A model generated the notes under the pieces. That model saw only the letters and a program-made list of their open reading frames with translations, was not told the origin of the DNA and did not search any database. From an uncultured Bacilli bacterium (GTDB taxonomy: Bacteria; Bacillota_I; Bacilli_A; RF39; UBA660), in the NCBI GenBank assembly GCA_934162425.1, contig CAKPIS010000001.1:164155-228154 (forward strand): 64,000 bases of DNA. Direction: 5' to 3'. A program made the position numbers and the translations under genes. This document shows, piece by piece, positions 26,792 through 35,291 of the stretch; the first letter of the stretch is position 1, and every line of letters starts with the position of its first letter.

Positions 26792-27565
26792 TCAAGTTTT
26801 TTTAAATAGAACTTCTTTTTCACTATAAACATTATCATTTGCTACAAAAAGATTATTTTTTTGTCTTTTCATTTTATTAATATCTAAACCATTAATATAA
26901 TTCTTCTTTTTAAATATATTTAAAGTCATATATCTTTGTAGTAAGAACTTATTAAAAAGATATTTTTCTTCATAAAAATTTATTATTATGTTTCTAATTA
27001 AAAATGAAAATATTATTATATAACTTACTTCTATTAAAACATGATAATATATAACAAAACTAAATATTATAATTAATGATATTAAAGATATGTAATTTAA
27101 TACTTGTAAAGTTTTTTTATATGGTAGAAAAATATTTAGGATAACACCTAATACTTTAGAACCATCTAAAGGAATAATTGGTATTAAATTAAATAATATT
27201 ATAGACAAAGTATACTTTTTTATTAAAAACATTACTTTATAATCTACAATACTTAGTTTAAATAAAATATATGATATTATAAAAAATATTATTTGAGATA
27301 AAAATCCTGCTATCGTAATTAATAATTCTTCTATAAATGGTTTATCTATTTCTTCATCATATGTAATATATCCTCCATATATATTAAAAGATATTTTATC
27401 TATTTTCCATTTAAATATTTTAGACATAGTAATATGTCCTAATTCATGAATAATTAATATTAATATAAAAACAATTATTTCTTTAAATAAGCCTGATATT
27501 AAAGATAAAAATACTACTATATATAATATAGGTGATACATCTATTTTACTTAAGCACTTCTTCAT
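26792..27565 (-). CDS. spoIVFB: SpoIVFB-like intramembrane (M50, site-2) metalloprotease
   Basis: Polytopic membrane protease of 257 residues with the zinc motif HELGH at residues 40-44 inside a transmembrane helix, and the second site NLIPIIPLDG with Asp134. The spacing matches Bacillus SpoIVFB (HELGH near 43-47, Asp near 137). In Bacillus it cleaves pro-sigma-K during sporulation. The adjacent SpoIVFA-like gene overlaps its 5' end by about 20 bases, exactly the Bacillus arrangement, and a pro-sigma-K type gene lies about 7 kb away in this window. It ends at a TGA stop. Confidence 0.85.
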   Translation of the reverse strand: MKKCLSKIDVSPILYIVVFLSLISGLFKEIIVFILILIIHELGHITMSKIFKWKIDKISFNIYGGYITYDEEIDKPFIEELLITIAGFLSQIIFFIISYILFKLSIVDYKVMFLIKKYTLSIILFNLIPIIPLDGSKVLGVILNIFLPYKKTLQVLNYISLISLIIIFSFVIYYHVLIEVSYIIIFSFLIRNIIINFYEEKYLFNKFLLQRYMTLNIFKKKNYINGLDINKMKRQKNNLFVANDNVYSEKEVLFKKT

Positions 27566-28145
27566 ATGATAAATACTTATTATCCTTCTTAAAACTTAGG
27601 TATAATTTATCACTAGCAACACCAATTATTTCTCCCTTTTCTATGTAATCATATAATTTAACATTAATATCATTTAAAATGCCATATGTAATATTTAATC
27701 CATTTTTATCTTGAACTGTAATCATATTTATATAATTAGAGTCCTTTTTATTTTCTATTACAATACCACTAGTTATAGAAGATACAGTATAATTATTAGA
27801 TATGGAAAGCAAATAACCATTATCTTTTTTTGTAATACTTTTATAAGTTAATTTCTCACTAGAAACTAACTTTGTATTATCTTTAAATATATTCTTAAAT
27901 GGTATTACATCACCTAAATATTTTTTATAAACATTATATATTTTTGCAAAAGATAAAGAGTTATTGTATACTACGTTTTTAAAATTATTCTTATTTTTAT
28001 CACTTTGTTTTATATATATCAAAGATGCTAAAAAAAGTACTACAACTATTAATGTTTTAACTAAAATACTATATATAAATTTACTCGTAAAACTTTTTTT
28101 CTCTGTTTCTTTTTTATTCATATTAAACGAATTAGAATCAATCAA
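27546..28145 (-). CDS. spoIVFA: SpoIVFA-like membrane protein (degenerate M23 domain)
   Basis: About 199 residues: a charged N-terminus, one transmembrane segment (ILVKTLIVVVLFLASLIYIK) and an extracytoplasmic domain resembling a degenerate LytM/M23 fold (SSITSGIVIENKKDSNYINM, YGILNDINVKLYDYIEKGEI). This is the architecture of SpoIVFA, which holds SpoIVFB inactive until signalled. It overlaps the SpoIVFB-like gene. I chose the TTG at 28145 because AGGTGA lies about 5 bases upstream; a GTG at 28154 or the ATG at 28121 are alternatives. Confidence 0.75.
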   Translation of the reverse strand: MIDSNSFNMNKKETEKKSFTSKFIYSILVKTLIVVVLFLASLIYIKQSDKNKNNFKNVVYNNSLSFAKIYNVYKKYLGDVIPFKNIFKDNTKLVSSEKLTYKSITKKDNGYLLSISNNYTVSSITSGIVIENKKDSNYINMITVQDKNGLNITYGILNDINVKLYDYIEKGEIIGVASDKLYLSFKKDNKYLSYEEVLK

Positions 28146-28165
28146 TATTATCACCTAATTTATTA

Positions 28166-28645
28166 TTATGAATGTTTTTTTATTATATTCCTTTTAAAAT
28201 AACATATAAAATAAATTATTAAATAAAGCACTATAAAAAATATATAATTAAGTATTAAATTATCTTTAATTAATAAAAGTATATCTATGATATTTAAATT
28301 ATTATAAAATGAAAATAAAAACGTTATTATTGTGTAAATTAAAATAGATAAATTATATACTAAAAACATTCTAATAAAGTTATATTTATTATCTATTAAA
28401 GACTTTAAAAAATACATAATAAATACATAAATAAAACCATCTATAAATATAGAAGTTTTATATAATAAGTCAAATAACATACCCATTATAAATATAGTAA
28501 TATAATAATTCTTTTTATTTTTATTAATTCCATATAAAAGAATCATACTTGCTAAAGTAAAAAATAAAATAGTATTTTTAAATAAACAAGGAACTATAGC
28601 TTCAAGTAAAAAAGATATAATTAATATTATAATAGTAACTATCAT
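28166..28645 (-). CDS. mreD: Rod-shape-determining protein MreD
   Basis: Hydrophobic 159-residue protein with about five transmembrane helices, the size and topology of MreD, part of the elongation machinery of the cell wall. Sequence similarity is low, as is usual for this family. The call rests mainly on its position directly after mreC (ATGA overlap) and before spoIVFA. Confidence 0.85.
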   Translation of the reverse strand: MIVTIIILIISFLLEAIVPCLFKNTILFFTLASMILLYGINKNKKNYYITIFIMGMLFDLLYKTSIFIDGFIYVFIMYFLKSLIDNKYNFIRMFLVYNLSILIYTIITFLFSFYNNLNIIDILLLIKDNLILNYIFFIVLYLIIYFICYFKRNIIKKHS

Positions 28646-29421
28646 TTTTCACCTACTTTAATAACATACATAATATCATTAAAATTAACTTTAGATTTTA
28701 CCCATACTGTTTTAGTAAGACCATAATCACTATTTTCCTGTTTTTTAACATATCCAATATAAATACCCTTATAATTATTCTGATATCCGCTTAATACAAC
28801 ACTATCTCCTTCTTTTATTTCATTTCTATCTATTATATCAGTAATTTTAAATAACTTTTTCTTACTATCATATTCTTTTAGTACTCCAGATATTTCTTTT
28901 TCATCAGACATTATTAAAACGGAGACTAATTTTTTTTCATTTATATTAGTTAGAAGATTAACTTCACTAATATTTTTAGAAGTCTTATCTATAAAACCAA
29001 TTAATCCATCTTTATTTATAACAGGCATACCAATTTTACTACTTTTATCAGTATTAGTTATTTCAAGTTTATTATAGAAATTATAATTACTTCTTCCTAT
29101 TACATACTCAGTTAAGTAATTAGTATTAGTACTTTTTAAATTAATTATTTCTTTTAACTCATTATTTTCTTTTTCTAACTGTTTTATCTTACTTAAATAA
29201 TTATTATTACCGATGCATTCATCTTTGTTATACATTTTATTTAATATATTTCTATTTAAATTAGAAGATATATTTTTAAATGCTTTTTCAATAAAAAAAT
29301 ATTTTCTATCAATTGTTATTAGTGTACTTTCTATAAAAAATACAAATATAAAAATAGTTATAATAATAATTATCTTTTTTAAACCTAATTTATTATTTTT
29401 TCCATTTAATGTTTTTTTCAT
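28642..29421 (-). CDS. mreC: Rod-shape-determining protein MreC
   Basis: 259 residues: a basic N-terminus, a transmembrane helix (IIIIITIFIFVFFIESTLI), a coiled coil (KIKQLEKENNELKEIINL) and the MreC beta domain (VIGRSNYNFYNKLEITN, IGMPVINKDGLIGFID, GDSVVLSGYQNN). MreC scaffolds wall-elongation enzymes outside the membrane. It overlaps radC (ATGA) and mreD. In Bacillus mreB sits between radC and mreC; here it is missing from the locus. Confidence 0.93.
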   Translation of the reverse strand: MKKTLNGKNNKLGLKKIIIIITIFIFVFFIESTLITIDRKYFFIEKAFKNISSNLNRNILNKMYNKDECIGNNNYLSKIKQLEKENNELKEIINLKSTNTNYLTEYVIGRSNYNFYNKLEITNTDKSSKIGMPVINKDGLIGFIDKTSKNISEVNLLTNINEKKLVSVLIMSDEKEISGVLKEYDSKKKLFKITDIIDRNEIKEGDSVVLSGYQNNYKGIYIGYVKKQENSDYGLTKTVWVKSKVNFNDIMYVIKVGEK

Positions 29422-30119
29422 ATTCTTTTTTCTCCCATCATATCATTTTCATAAAAACTATAATAATTATTACTACTAACTATAATATGATCAATTACTG
29501 GTATTCCTTGTAATAGTCCTATTTTTACTAAATTATTAGTTACTATAATATCATCTTTAGATGGAATTACATTTCCAGATGGATGATTATGTACACATAT
29601 AATAGATGCTGCAGAAGCCAGGTAAGCTTCTTTAAATATCTCTCTTGGATGTACAAAGCTTCTATTTAAAGTTCCTTTAAACAGAAGTTTCTTATCAATT
29701 AATTTTTTATGCTGATCCAAATATAAGCAGTAAAAACATTCCTGAGTACTTGATGCTATTTCTGATCTAAAGTAATTAAATATTTTATTAGCACTATTAC
29801 ATTTCAAATTATTATCTAATTTTTTACTATCATATACCCTTCTACCAAGTTCTAATGCTGCCAAAAACTCTATTGCTTTTACCGCCCCAATTCCATTAAT
29901 TTTAATTAAACTAGATAAATTAAGTTTCTTTAAATCAGATACATCTTTTACTTTTTTTAATATCTCACCTGCTAAAAACTTAGAAGAATAATCTTTTGTA
30001 CCAGTTTTTAATATTATAGCGATTAAATCTTCAGTAGATAAATTAGAAGCTCCATATTTTACTAATCTTTCTCTAGGTCTTTCATCTGTAGGTATTTCTT
30101 TTATTAATATATTATTCAT
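29418..30119 (-). CDS. radC: RadC-family JAMM-motif protein
   Basis: About 233 residues with an N-terminal helix-hairpin-helix region (LIKINGIGAVKAIEFLAALE) and the C-terminal JAB/JAMM metal motif IICVHNHPSGNVIPSKDD. RadC was once linked to repair; its role is uncertain. The start is the ATG at 30119 (MNNILIKEIPTDERPRERL), which overlaps the 3' end of the SPOR-like gene; the frame is open upstream to 30158 but inside that gene. Confidence 0.93.
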   Translation of the reverse strand: MNNILIKEIPTDERPRERLVKYGASNLSTEDLIAIILKTGTKDYSSKFLAGEILKKVKDVSDLKKLNLSSLIKINGIGAVKAIEFLAALELGRRVYDSKKLDNNLKCNSANKIFNYFRSEIASSTQECFYCLYLDQHKKLIDKKLLFKGTLNRSFVHPREIFKEAYLASAASIICVHNHPSGNVIPSKDDIIVTNNLVKIGLLQGIPVIDHIIVSSNNYYSFYENDMMGEKRI

Positions 30120-30561
30120 TATAGACAACCCACTTTTCATAACATGATAAGATTTCACTTTCTATTACTTTTAAAGAATCAGTATCATTAGTTGATTTAA
30201 GAAGTTTTTCATACTCATCTAAATTCTGTATAAACCCATCATTTTTAATATTTACTTTTTCTACTTTCAAATTATCTGAATAAATATTTTTTAACTTATT
30301 AATACTATCCATTGTTTTAGCTACTGCAACATATACATAAAATTTATTATCTTTTTCTATATAGATATACTTTTCAAGATTAGATGTATTATTAATCATA
30401 TCTTCTTTATTTTTATAGGTATCATATTTAAGCATATAAACGTTTTCATCTAGTTTAATAACAGGTTTAATATTTAATTTATCATATCTATCAAAGGTTA
30501 TTTTTCCAAGTATACCACCCGATATAATTGCTAAAATAGAACATAATACAATTTTCTTCAT
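30112..30561 (-). CDS. Membrane-anchored SPOR-domain-like protein (SpoIIB-like position)
   Basis: About 149 residues with an N-terminal membrane anchor (IVLCSILAIISGGILG). The rest follows the alpha-beta pattern of SPOR domains, which bind septal peptidoglycan: VYMLKYDTYKNKEDMINNTS, then KFYVYVAVAKTMDSINKLKN. In Bacillus the SPOR protein SpoIIB lies just upstream of maf-radC-mre, so position also suggests a SpoIIB-like role. Both points are inference; similarity by eye is weak. Start ATG at 30561, AGGTGATG upstream. It overlaps radC by 8 bases. Confidence 0.6.
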   Translation of the reverse strand: MKKIVLCSILAIISGGILGKITFDRYDKLNIKPVIKLDENVYMLKYDTYKNKEDMINNTSNLEKYIYIEKDNKFYVYVAVAKTMDSINKLKNIYSDNLKVEKVNIKNDGFIQNLDEYEKLLKSTNDTDSLKVIESEILSCYEKWVVYNE

Positions 30562-30616
30562 AAACATCACCTAAAAATAATATTAAAACAATTAAAGCAA
30601 AATTTATGTCGAAAAA

Positions 30617-30654
30617 AAGAAAGACAAATTAACAAATTAATTAATCTTTCTTTA
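30617..30654 (-). terminator. Terminator after the WYxxNK-repeat gene
   Basis: AAAGAAAGA/TCTTTCTTT stem (30617-30625, 30646-30654) followed by a T-run on the minus strand. Confidence 0.6.
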
Positions 30655-31522
30655 CGTTTGTTTTTGCAATTGTATTTTTATCTTCATCTACATACATCTT
30701 CTTATATTCATTATATTGTTCCATAATCATAAGAGAAGTTTTATCATACGCATTTATAAAATTATTTATATGACATTCAAAAAATGGTTGCATTAAAGAA
30801 CGACTTATAAACCTCATATTACCATCTGGGTTAAACTTTTCATATGATTCTTCTTCTGCAAATTCTTTAGCTAAATCGATATAAGAATCATATAAATCCT
30901 TTTGATGAACTATTTCGACATCTATAGGTAATCTAGAGTTAAATATTTTATCTTTATTAGATTCAAACCATAATCCCATTATACTTCCATCATTAAAAGT
31001 AGTATTTGATTTAGGATTAAATTTATTAATATCATGACACTTAGAAAATAATATTCTTTTCTTCTTATTTTCTATTTCTTTTTTGTTATCATCTAACAAT
31101 TTCTTTTTTTCTAATTGTTTTCTTATTAAAACATATACATTTGCTTTAGAAGATAAAATAAGATTTTTATTATTCATATACCAAGTATACATTCTAAGTC
31201 CATTTTTTAAAGTTAAAGTAGAATCTGAATTAAATTTATCTAAATTATCACATTCTAAAAATTCATTTGCAACTCTATCTTTCATTAATTGATATTTATA
31301 TGATCCATTTCCTCTTTTTAAATTTAGTTCATCCATATATTGTCTTCTTTGCATTTTTATTGTTATACTTATGTCGTCATCAGAATTTTCTATTAAATGT
31401 TTATTTTTAGCATACCATCTTCCTACTGATAAATTATCAGAAAATACTACTAAGGAATTAACCGTAAATTTTGCAAATGTTTTTATTTTAGAAAACTCTA
31501 ATAATCTTTCTTCATATGTCAT
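30641..31522 (-). CDS. Uncharacterised protein with four WYxxNK-type repeats
   Basis: 293 residues consisting of about four degenerate repeats of some 65 residues. Each carries a core such as KFNSDSTLTLKNGLRMYTWY followed by MNNKNLI, or GSIMGLWFESNKDKIF, and ends in a charged helix. The aromatic W/F-Y/F-x-x-N-K pattern vaguely recalls helicase-associated repeats, but I cannot assign a family. Cytoplasmic, no signal peptide. It lies between the SPOR-like gene and yqeH, with a terminator behind it. Confidence 0.7.
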   Translation of the reverse strand: MTYEERLLEFSKIKTFAKFTVNSLVVFSDNLSVGRWYAKNKHLIENSDDDISITIKMQRRQYMDELNLKRGNGSYKYQLMKDRVANEFLECDNLDKFNSDSTLTLKNGLRMYTWYMNNKNLILSSKANVYVLIRKQLEKKKLLDDNKKEIENKKKRILFSKCHDINKFNPKSNTTFNDGSIMGLWFESNKDKIFNSRLPIDVEIVHQKDLYDSYIDLAKEFAEEESYEKFNPDGNMRFISRSLMQPFFECHINNFINAYDKTSLMIMEQYNEYKKMYVDEDKNTIAKTNVKKD

Positions 31523-31535
31523 AAAAATCTCACCT

Positions 31536-32546
31536 TTATATTAAATTATTCCTTTCAAAAACTTTCACATGGCTCTTAGTATACACATTTACATGACATG
31601 AGTCAACTATTTTACAAAAACACAGTCCATTAATAACTATATCTTTATTTTTATCTAATTTAAATTTAGTTAACTTTAAATCTCTTAAATAATCATTAGT
31701 GTCAATATTTATTCTCTTAACTTTTATATTATTTGATAAATATAACGTAATACTATTGGGTTTATTAGATAGATAATCTATTCTAGCATACTTTCCAATT
31801 ATTAAAGACTGATTAGGTTTAATCTGATAAGTTCTAGGTTTTATTTCTACTTTGCAAGATACCTCTTTTATTTCTCTACTAGATAAATTACTTAAAAACT
31901 CATCTTTTAATACAAGTCCTGGAGTATCTATAAATGTAATTTTATCATTTAACTTAACATTTATTGTATTTAATGTTGTAGCTGGTAAATTACTAGTTGT
32001 TATATAAGAATCCTCTTCTGAATAAGATTTTATAATTGCATTAATTAAGCTACTTTTACCAGCATTTGTATTGCCAACTAAACATACATTATTAGAAGTT
32101 TTATATTTATAAATAAGGTTCATAAGTCTATCTAAATTATAGTTCTTATTACTACTTACACATAAAATATCACATACATTTAACTTATAATTACTTAATA
32201 TGTAATTTATTATTTTTTGTTCTTTAACAGATTTAGGAAGTAAATCTAATTTTGTAATTATTAAAATAACTCTTCCTTTAAAATCATTTAATTTATTTAA
32301 AGTATCATCTAGTTTTAATATATCACATAAAAAAAGTACTAGGTCTTTTTTTTCTTTTATTTCATCAAATATTTTTTTATAATCTAAGTTATCTTTATTT
32401 ACTATATTATATTCACCATAATTTTTAATTCTAAAGCATCTCTTACAAATAACTGCTTTATCATAGTTTTCACTTTCTATATAGCCTTCACCATTTTTAT
32501 TACTAGACTGAAAAAAGGCACCACAACCACTACACTTTTTAATCAT
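31536..32546 (-). CDS. yqeH: Circularly permuted ribosome-assembly GTPase YqeH
   Basis: GTPase needed for 30S maturation. An N-terminal zinc finger (CSGCGAFFQ...CKRCFRIKNYGEYN) precedes the permuted GTPase motifs: G4 ITKLDLLPKS, then G1 VGNTNAGKSSLIN and G3 DTPGLVLKDEF, then the C-terminal domain. About 336 residues. The start is the ATG at 32546 (GGAAGAT upstream), overlapping the end of yqeG. yqeG-yqeH is a conserved Bacillus pair. Confidence 0.94.
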   Translation of the reverse strand: MIKKCSGCGAFFQSSNKNGEGYIESENYDKAVICKRCFRIKNYGEYNIVNKDNLDYKKIFDEIKEKKDLVLFLCDILKLDDTLNKLNDFKGRVILIITKLDLLPKSVKEQKIINYILSNYKLNVCDILCVSSNKNYNLDRLMNLIYKYKTSNNVCLVGNTNAGKSSLINAIIKSYSEEDSYITTSNLPATTLNTINVKLNDKITFIDTPGLVLKDEFLSNLSSREIKEVSCKVEIKPRTYQIKPNQSLIIGKYARIDYLSNKPNSITLYLSNNIKVKRINIDTNDYLRDLKLTKFKLDKNKDIVINGLCFCKIVDSCHVNVYTKSHVKVFERNNLI

Positions 32547-33060
32547 AATATCTTCCTTTTTTAAATAGTTTTTGTTTTTCAAACTTTTTAAATATCATTT
32601 TCTCAATTTTTCTATTAATAAAAGTTTCTTTTTCATCAATCTCACTAATAGGATCAACTAATATTGTTATAACTCCAGCTTTATTACCACCATATATATC
32701 TGTTACGATTTGATCTCCTATCGCTGCAACTAATGATGGTTTATAATTATTTACTCTTAATATTTTTTTATACTTATGAGATAGAGGTTTTAGTGAAAGA
32801 TATTCGAACTCAACATCATAAAATGACGAAAACTCTCTTACTCTCTTTTCAAAATTATTTGAAAAAAGTATTATTTTAAAATCTTTTTTTAAAGTATCAA
32901 ACAATTTTTTAGTTTTATTACAAAGAATCTTTTCCTTTGCTGGAGATATAGTATTATCTAAATCAAATAATAAGCATTTAATACCATTTTCCTTTAATTT
33001 TTTATAATCAATAGAAAATATATCTTTTTTGTACATATCAGGCAAAAATTTATTTAGCAT
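32539..33060 (-). CDS. yqeG: YqeG-family HAD phosphatase
   Basis: HAD superfamily IIIA phosphatase of about 173 residues. Motif I LFDLDNTISPAK, motif II ILFSNN and the C-terminal acidic motif AIGDQIVTDIYGGNKAG are present. The substrate is not known; its Bacillus homologue precedes yqeH and yqeI. The second ATG (33060) has AGGA at proper spacing and is preferred to the first. It overlaps both neighbours. Confidence 0.9.
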   Translation of the reverse strand: MLNKFLPDMYKKDIFSIDYKKLKENGIKCLLFDLDNTISPAKEKILCNKTKKLFDTLKKDFKIILFSNNFEKRVREFSSFYDVEFEYLSLKPLSHKYKKILRVNNYKPSLVAAIGDQIVTDIYGGNKAGVITILVDPISEIDEKETFINRKIEKMIFKKFEKQKLFKKGRYYD

Positions 33061-34459
33061 TTTTATCATTCCTATTCTTTTTATTATGATTATACTTTCT
33101 TTTATTTTTTGTTTTATAATATTTTTTATTATTATTTTTCTTATTAGAATTCTTTTTCTGATTATTATTTGTTTTTGAAGCCGTTTTATTAGAAGATATA
33201 ACCTTTTCTTCTATTTTATTTTTCTTATTATCTAACTTATCAAAATAACTACCAAGTAAATCATCTATTTCATTTTCTACCAAAGCATCTTTTTTATTAT
33301 TATTTAATTCTATGTTTTCTGACATTTTGTTTTGTGCTAGCGCCTTACCTTCCATAGCTTCTATCTTAGAAATAAGAAGATTTAAATCAATTAAAGTCTC
33401 ATCATCATTTTTTATCTCTTCATTAACTTTTTCGTATTCTTTAGCTGTTTTATTTTCATCTAAGTTTTCATGCAAGATAGTTTCTTCATCTATTTTATTT
33501 AAATAATTATTTAAAGTGCTACCCTGATTTGTAGAAATAGCTTCGTTATTTTCTTTTTCTTCTGTAATGTCATCTTCTTTTTTTGTTTTAAAACTAGTTA
33601 ACACATACATTTTATCTCTTTTATTTTTACTAGAACTATTAGAAAATTCATCATATGTCATTAAGTAATCATACTTTTTATCATATGTTCCGTTAGATAA
33701 AAATATTTCATTTAATTTAAGCGTTTTTCTAGAGAATTTAATAGCTAAATAAAATAATCCTATCATAATTAATAAAAGAGGTAGTGTTTGAAAGAAAAAT
33801 ACTCCAAGAAATGTCTTATTACCTACCGAAAAAGCACTAATTACAGTCATTAATAAATTAAATGTACCATGAACTAAAGATGCAATAACACCTGCTAAGA
33901 AAAAGTTTTTAACCTTTTTATTTTTATCTTTACTAAAGTTTCCTAAAGATAAATAGTATGCAATAATAACACCACAAATAACATGTAATGGTATTGTAGT
34001 AAAGTCTCTCATTAAAGCAAGTCCTATACTATTTGATACAGTACTTTCCGAAAAAGCATACATAATATTTTCAACACCTGCAAAAGAAAGTGCTATTAAA
34101 GTCATATAAACTATACTATCATATATTTCATCATAATATTTATTATCAAATATAAACATAAAGAATATTGCTATTTTAGATAGTTCCTCTATTAATGCCC
34201 AAATATATGTTAATAAAACTTCATTTGTTATAAATTTTGCAGCAATTCCTTCTAAATAACTAGCTAGTGCAGTTGTAAGAATACCAGATAATAAACATAT
34301 TATTATATTCTTAATAGGTTCTTTATTTTTTTTATCAGTATACAAAATAAAGCAAGCTAAAATTATAGTTGGAATTAATGAAGCAGCTAAAACTAATAAA
34401 CGTTCATAAAAATAATAGCTATCATTAAATAAATTAAATTCAAACTTAAAGTTTATCAT
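33050..34459 (-). CDS. prsW: PrsW-family intramembrane protease with disordered tail
   Basis: Polytopic membrane protease of the PrsW type. Motifs: ALIEELSKIAIFFMF (Glu-Glu), LSFAGVENIMYAF, LHVICGVIIAYYL and LVHGTFNLL, each in a transmembrane helix. Known relatives cleave anti-sigma factors. The membrane part covers residues about 1-240. An unusually long acidic then very basic, Asn/Lys-rich C-terminal tail (about 230 residues, including NNNKKYYKTKNKRKYNHNK) is likely disordered. It could activate an ECF sigma factor here, but none is visible. Start chosen at 34459 with AGGTGG upstream. Confidence 0.88.
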   Translation of the reverse strand: MINFKFEFNLFNDSYYFYERLLVLAASLIPTIILACFILYTDKKNKEPIKNIIICLLSGILTTALASYLEGIAAKFITNEVLLTYIWALIEELSKIAIFFMFIFDNKYYDEIYDSIVYMTLIALSFAGVENIMYAFSESTVSNSIGLALMRDFTTIPLHVICGVIIAYYLSLGNFSKDKNKKVKNFFLAGVIASLVHGTFNLLMTVISAFSVGNKTFLGVFFFQTLPLLLIMIGLFYLAIKFSRKTLKLNEIFLSNGTYDKKYDYLMTYDEFSNSSSKNKRDKMYVLTSFKTKKEDDITEEKENNEAISTNQGSTLNNYLNKIDEETILHENLDENKTAKEYEKVNEEIKNDDETLIDLNLLISKIEAMEGKALAQNKMSENIELNNNKKDALVENEIDDLLGSYFDKLDNKKNKIEEKVISSNKTASKTNNNQKKNSNKKNNNKKYYKTKNKRKYNHNKKNRNDKNAK

Positions 34460-34538
34460 ATACATACCACCTTTTTATATAGTAATTATTCTTTTATCCA
34501 TACTTAAAATATTATATCATAATTTATATGTTTTTTTT

Positions 34539-34546
34539 CATATAAT
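34539..34546 (+). promoter_or_regulatory. Possible -10 element of the sigma-K gene
   Basis: CATATAAT lies just upstream of the TAGGAGTG ribosome binding site. It contains TATAAT but no sigma-A -35 box is correctly placed. The CATA- start resembles -10 elements used by the mother-cell factors sigma-E and sigma-K. This is only suggestive. Confidence 0.35.
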
Positions 34547-34565
34547 TTTGTAGGAGTGATAAATT

Positions 34566-35264
34566 TTGTTTTTAAGTATTATTACAGAAATTGTAAAAGG
34601 TCTTCTTTTTGCAACTGGTAGTTATGGAAGTAAAACGTTTCCAGATCCTCTTTCTAAAGAAAAAGAAGAAAAACTTATTAAAAGGTTGTTAGAAAATGAT
34701 AATGAAGCTAGAAATATTTTAATAGAACATAATCTAAGATTAGTTGCTCATATAGTTAAAAAGTATGATAATAATAAAGAAGATCTTGATGATTTAATTA
34801 GTATTGGCACTATAGGATTAATTAAGGGTATAGATACATTTTCAAATAAAAATGGTACAAGACTTACAACATATGCAGCTAGATGTATAGAAAATGAAAT
34901 ATTAATGTATTATAGATCTAATAAAAAGAATTCAAAAAACATTTCTATAAATGACTCTGTCGGATTTGATAAAGAAGGAAATGAAATATCTTTTTTAGAC
35001 ATACTAAAAACACCAAGTCCAGATTATATTGAAGATATAACTGTTCAAGATAACATAAAATTACTATATAAATATATAGATATACTAAGTCCTAGAGAAA
35101 AAGAAATAATAATTAAAAGGTACGGATTATATAACACAAAAGAACAAACTCAAAAAGAAATAGCAAGTGAATTTAACATATCTAGAAGTTATGTATCTAG
35201 AATAGAAAAAAGAGCTTTAACTAAAATACTAAGGGAATTTATAAGAAATAAAAAGACAAATTAA
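34566..35264 (+). CDS. sigK: Sporulation sigma factor, pro-sigma-K type
   Basis: 232-residue sigma-70 family factor. Region 2 reads ARNILIEHNLRLVAHIVKKY and DLISIGTIGLIKGIDTFS, and region 4 EIASEFNISRSYVSRIEKRA. IEHNLRLVAHIVKK, ISINDSVGFDKEGNEISFLD and YVSRIEKRAL match sigma-K rather than sigma-E or sigma-A. The N-terminus (MFLSIITEIVKGLLFATGSY, then GSKTFPDPLS) looks like the membrane-associated pro-sequence that SpoIVFB removes; Ser19-Tyr20 matches the Bacillus cleavage site. It starts with TTG (TAGGAGTG upstream). In the mother cell sigma-K drives late coat and cortex genes. Not split by any insertion. Confidence 0.88.
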   Translation: MFLSIITEIVKGLLFATGSYGSKTFPDPLSKEKEEKLIKRLLENDNEARNILIEHNLRLVAHIVKKYDNNKEDLDDLISIGTIGLIKGIDTFSNKNGTRLTTYAARCIENEILMYYRSNKKNSKNISINDSVGFDKEGNEISFLDILKTPSPDYIEDITVQDNIKLLYKYIDILSPREKEIIIKRYGLYNTKEQTQKEIASEFNISRSYVSRIEKRALTKILREFIRNKKTN

Positions 35265-35291
35265 AATAAGAGTTTTTAAAGCTCTTATTTT
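35263..35291. terminator. Bidirectional terminator between sigK and the cadherin-like gene
   Basis: AAAATAAGAG (35263-35272) pairs with CTCTTATTTT (35282-35291), with T-runs in both directions. It overlaps the end of the convergent minus-strand gene. Confidence 0.85.

Noticed and set aside
27964..29479. + strand frames opposite spoIVFA and mreC
   Set aside because: Poly-Ile/Phe shadows of Lys/Asn-rich coding sequence, without start signals.
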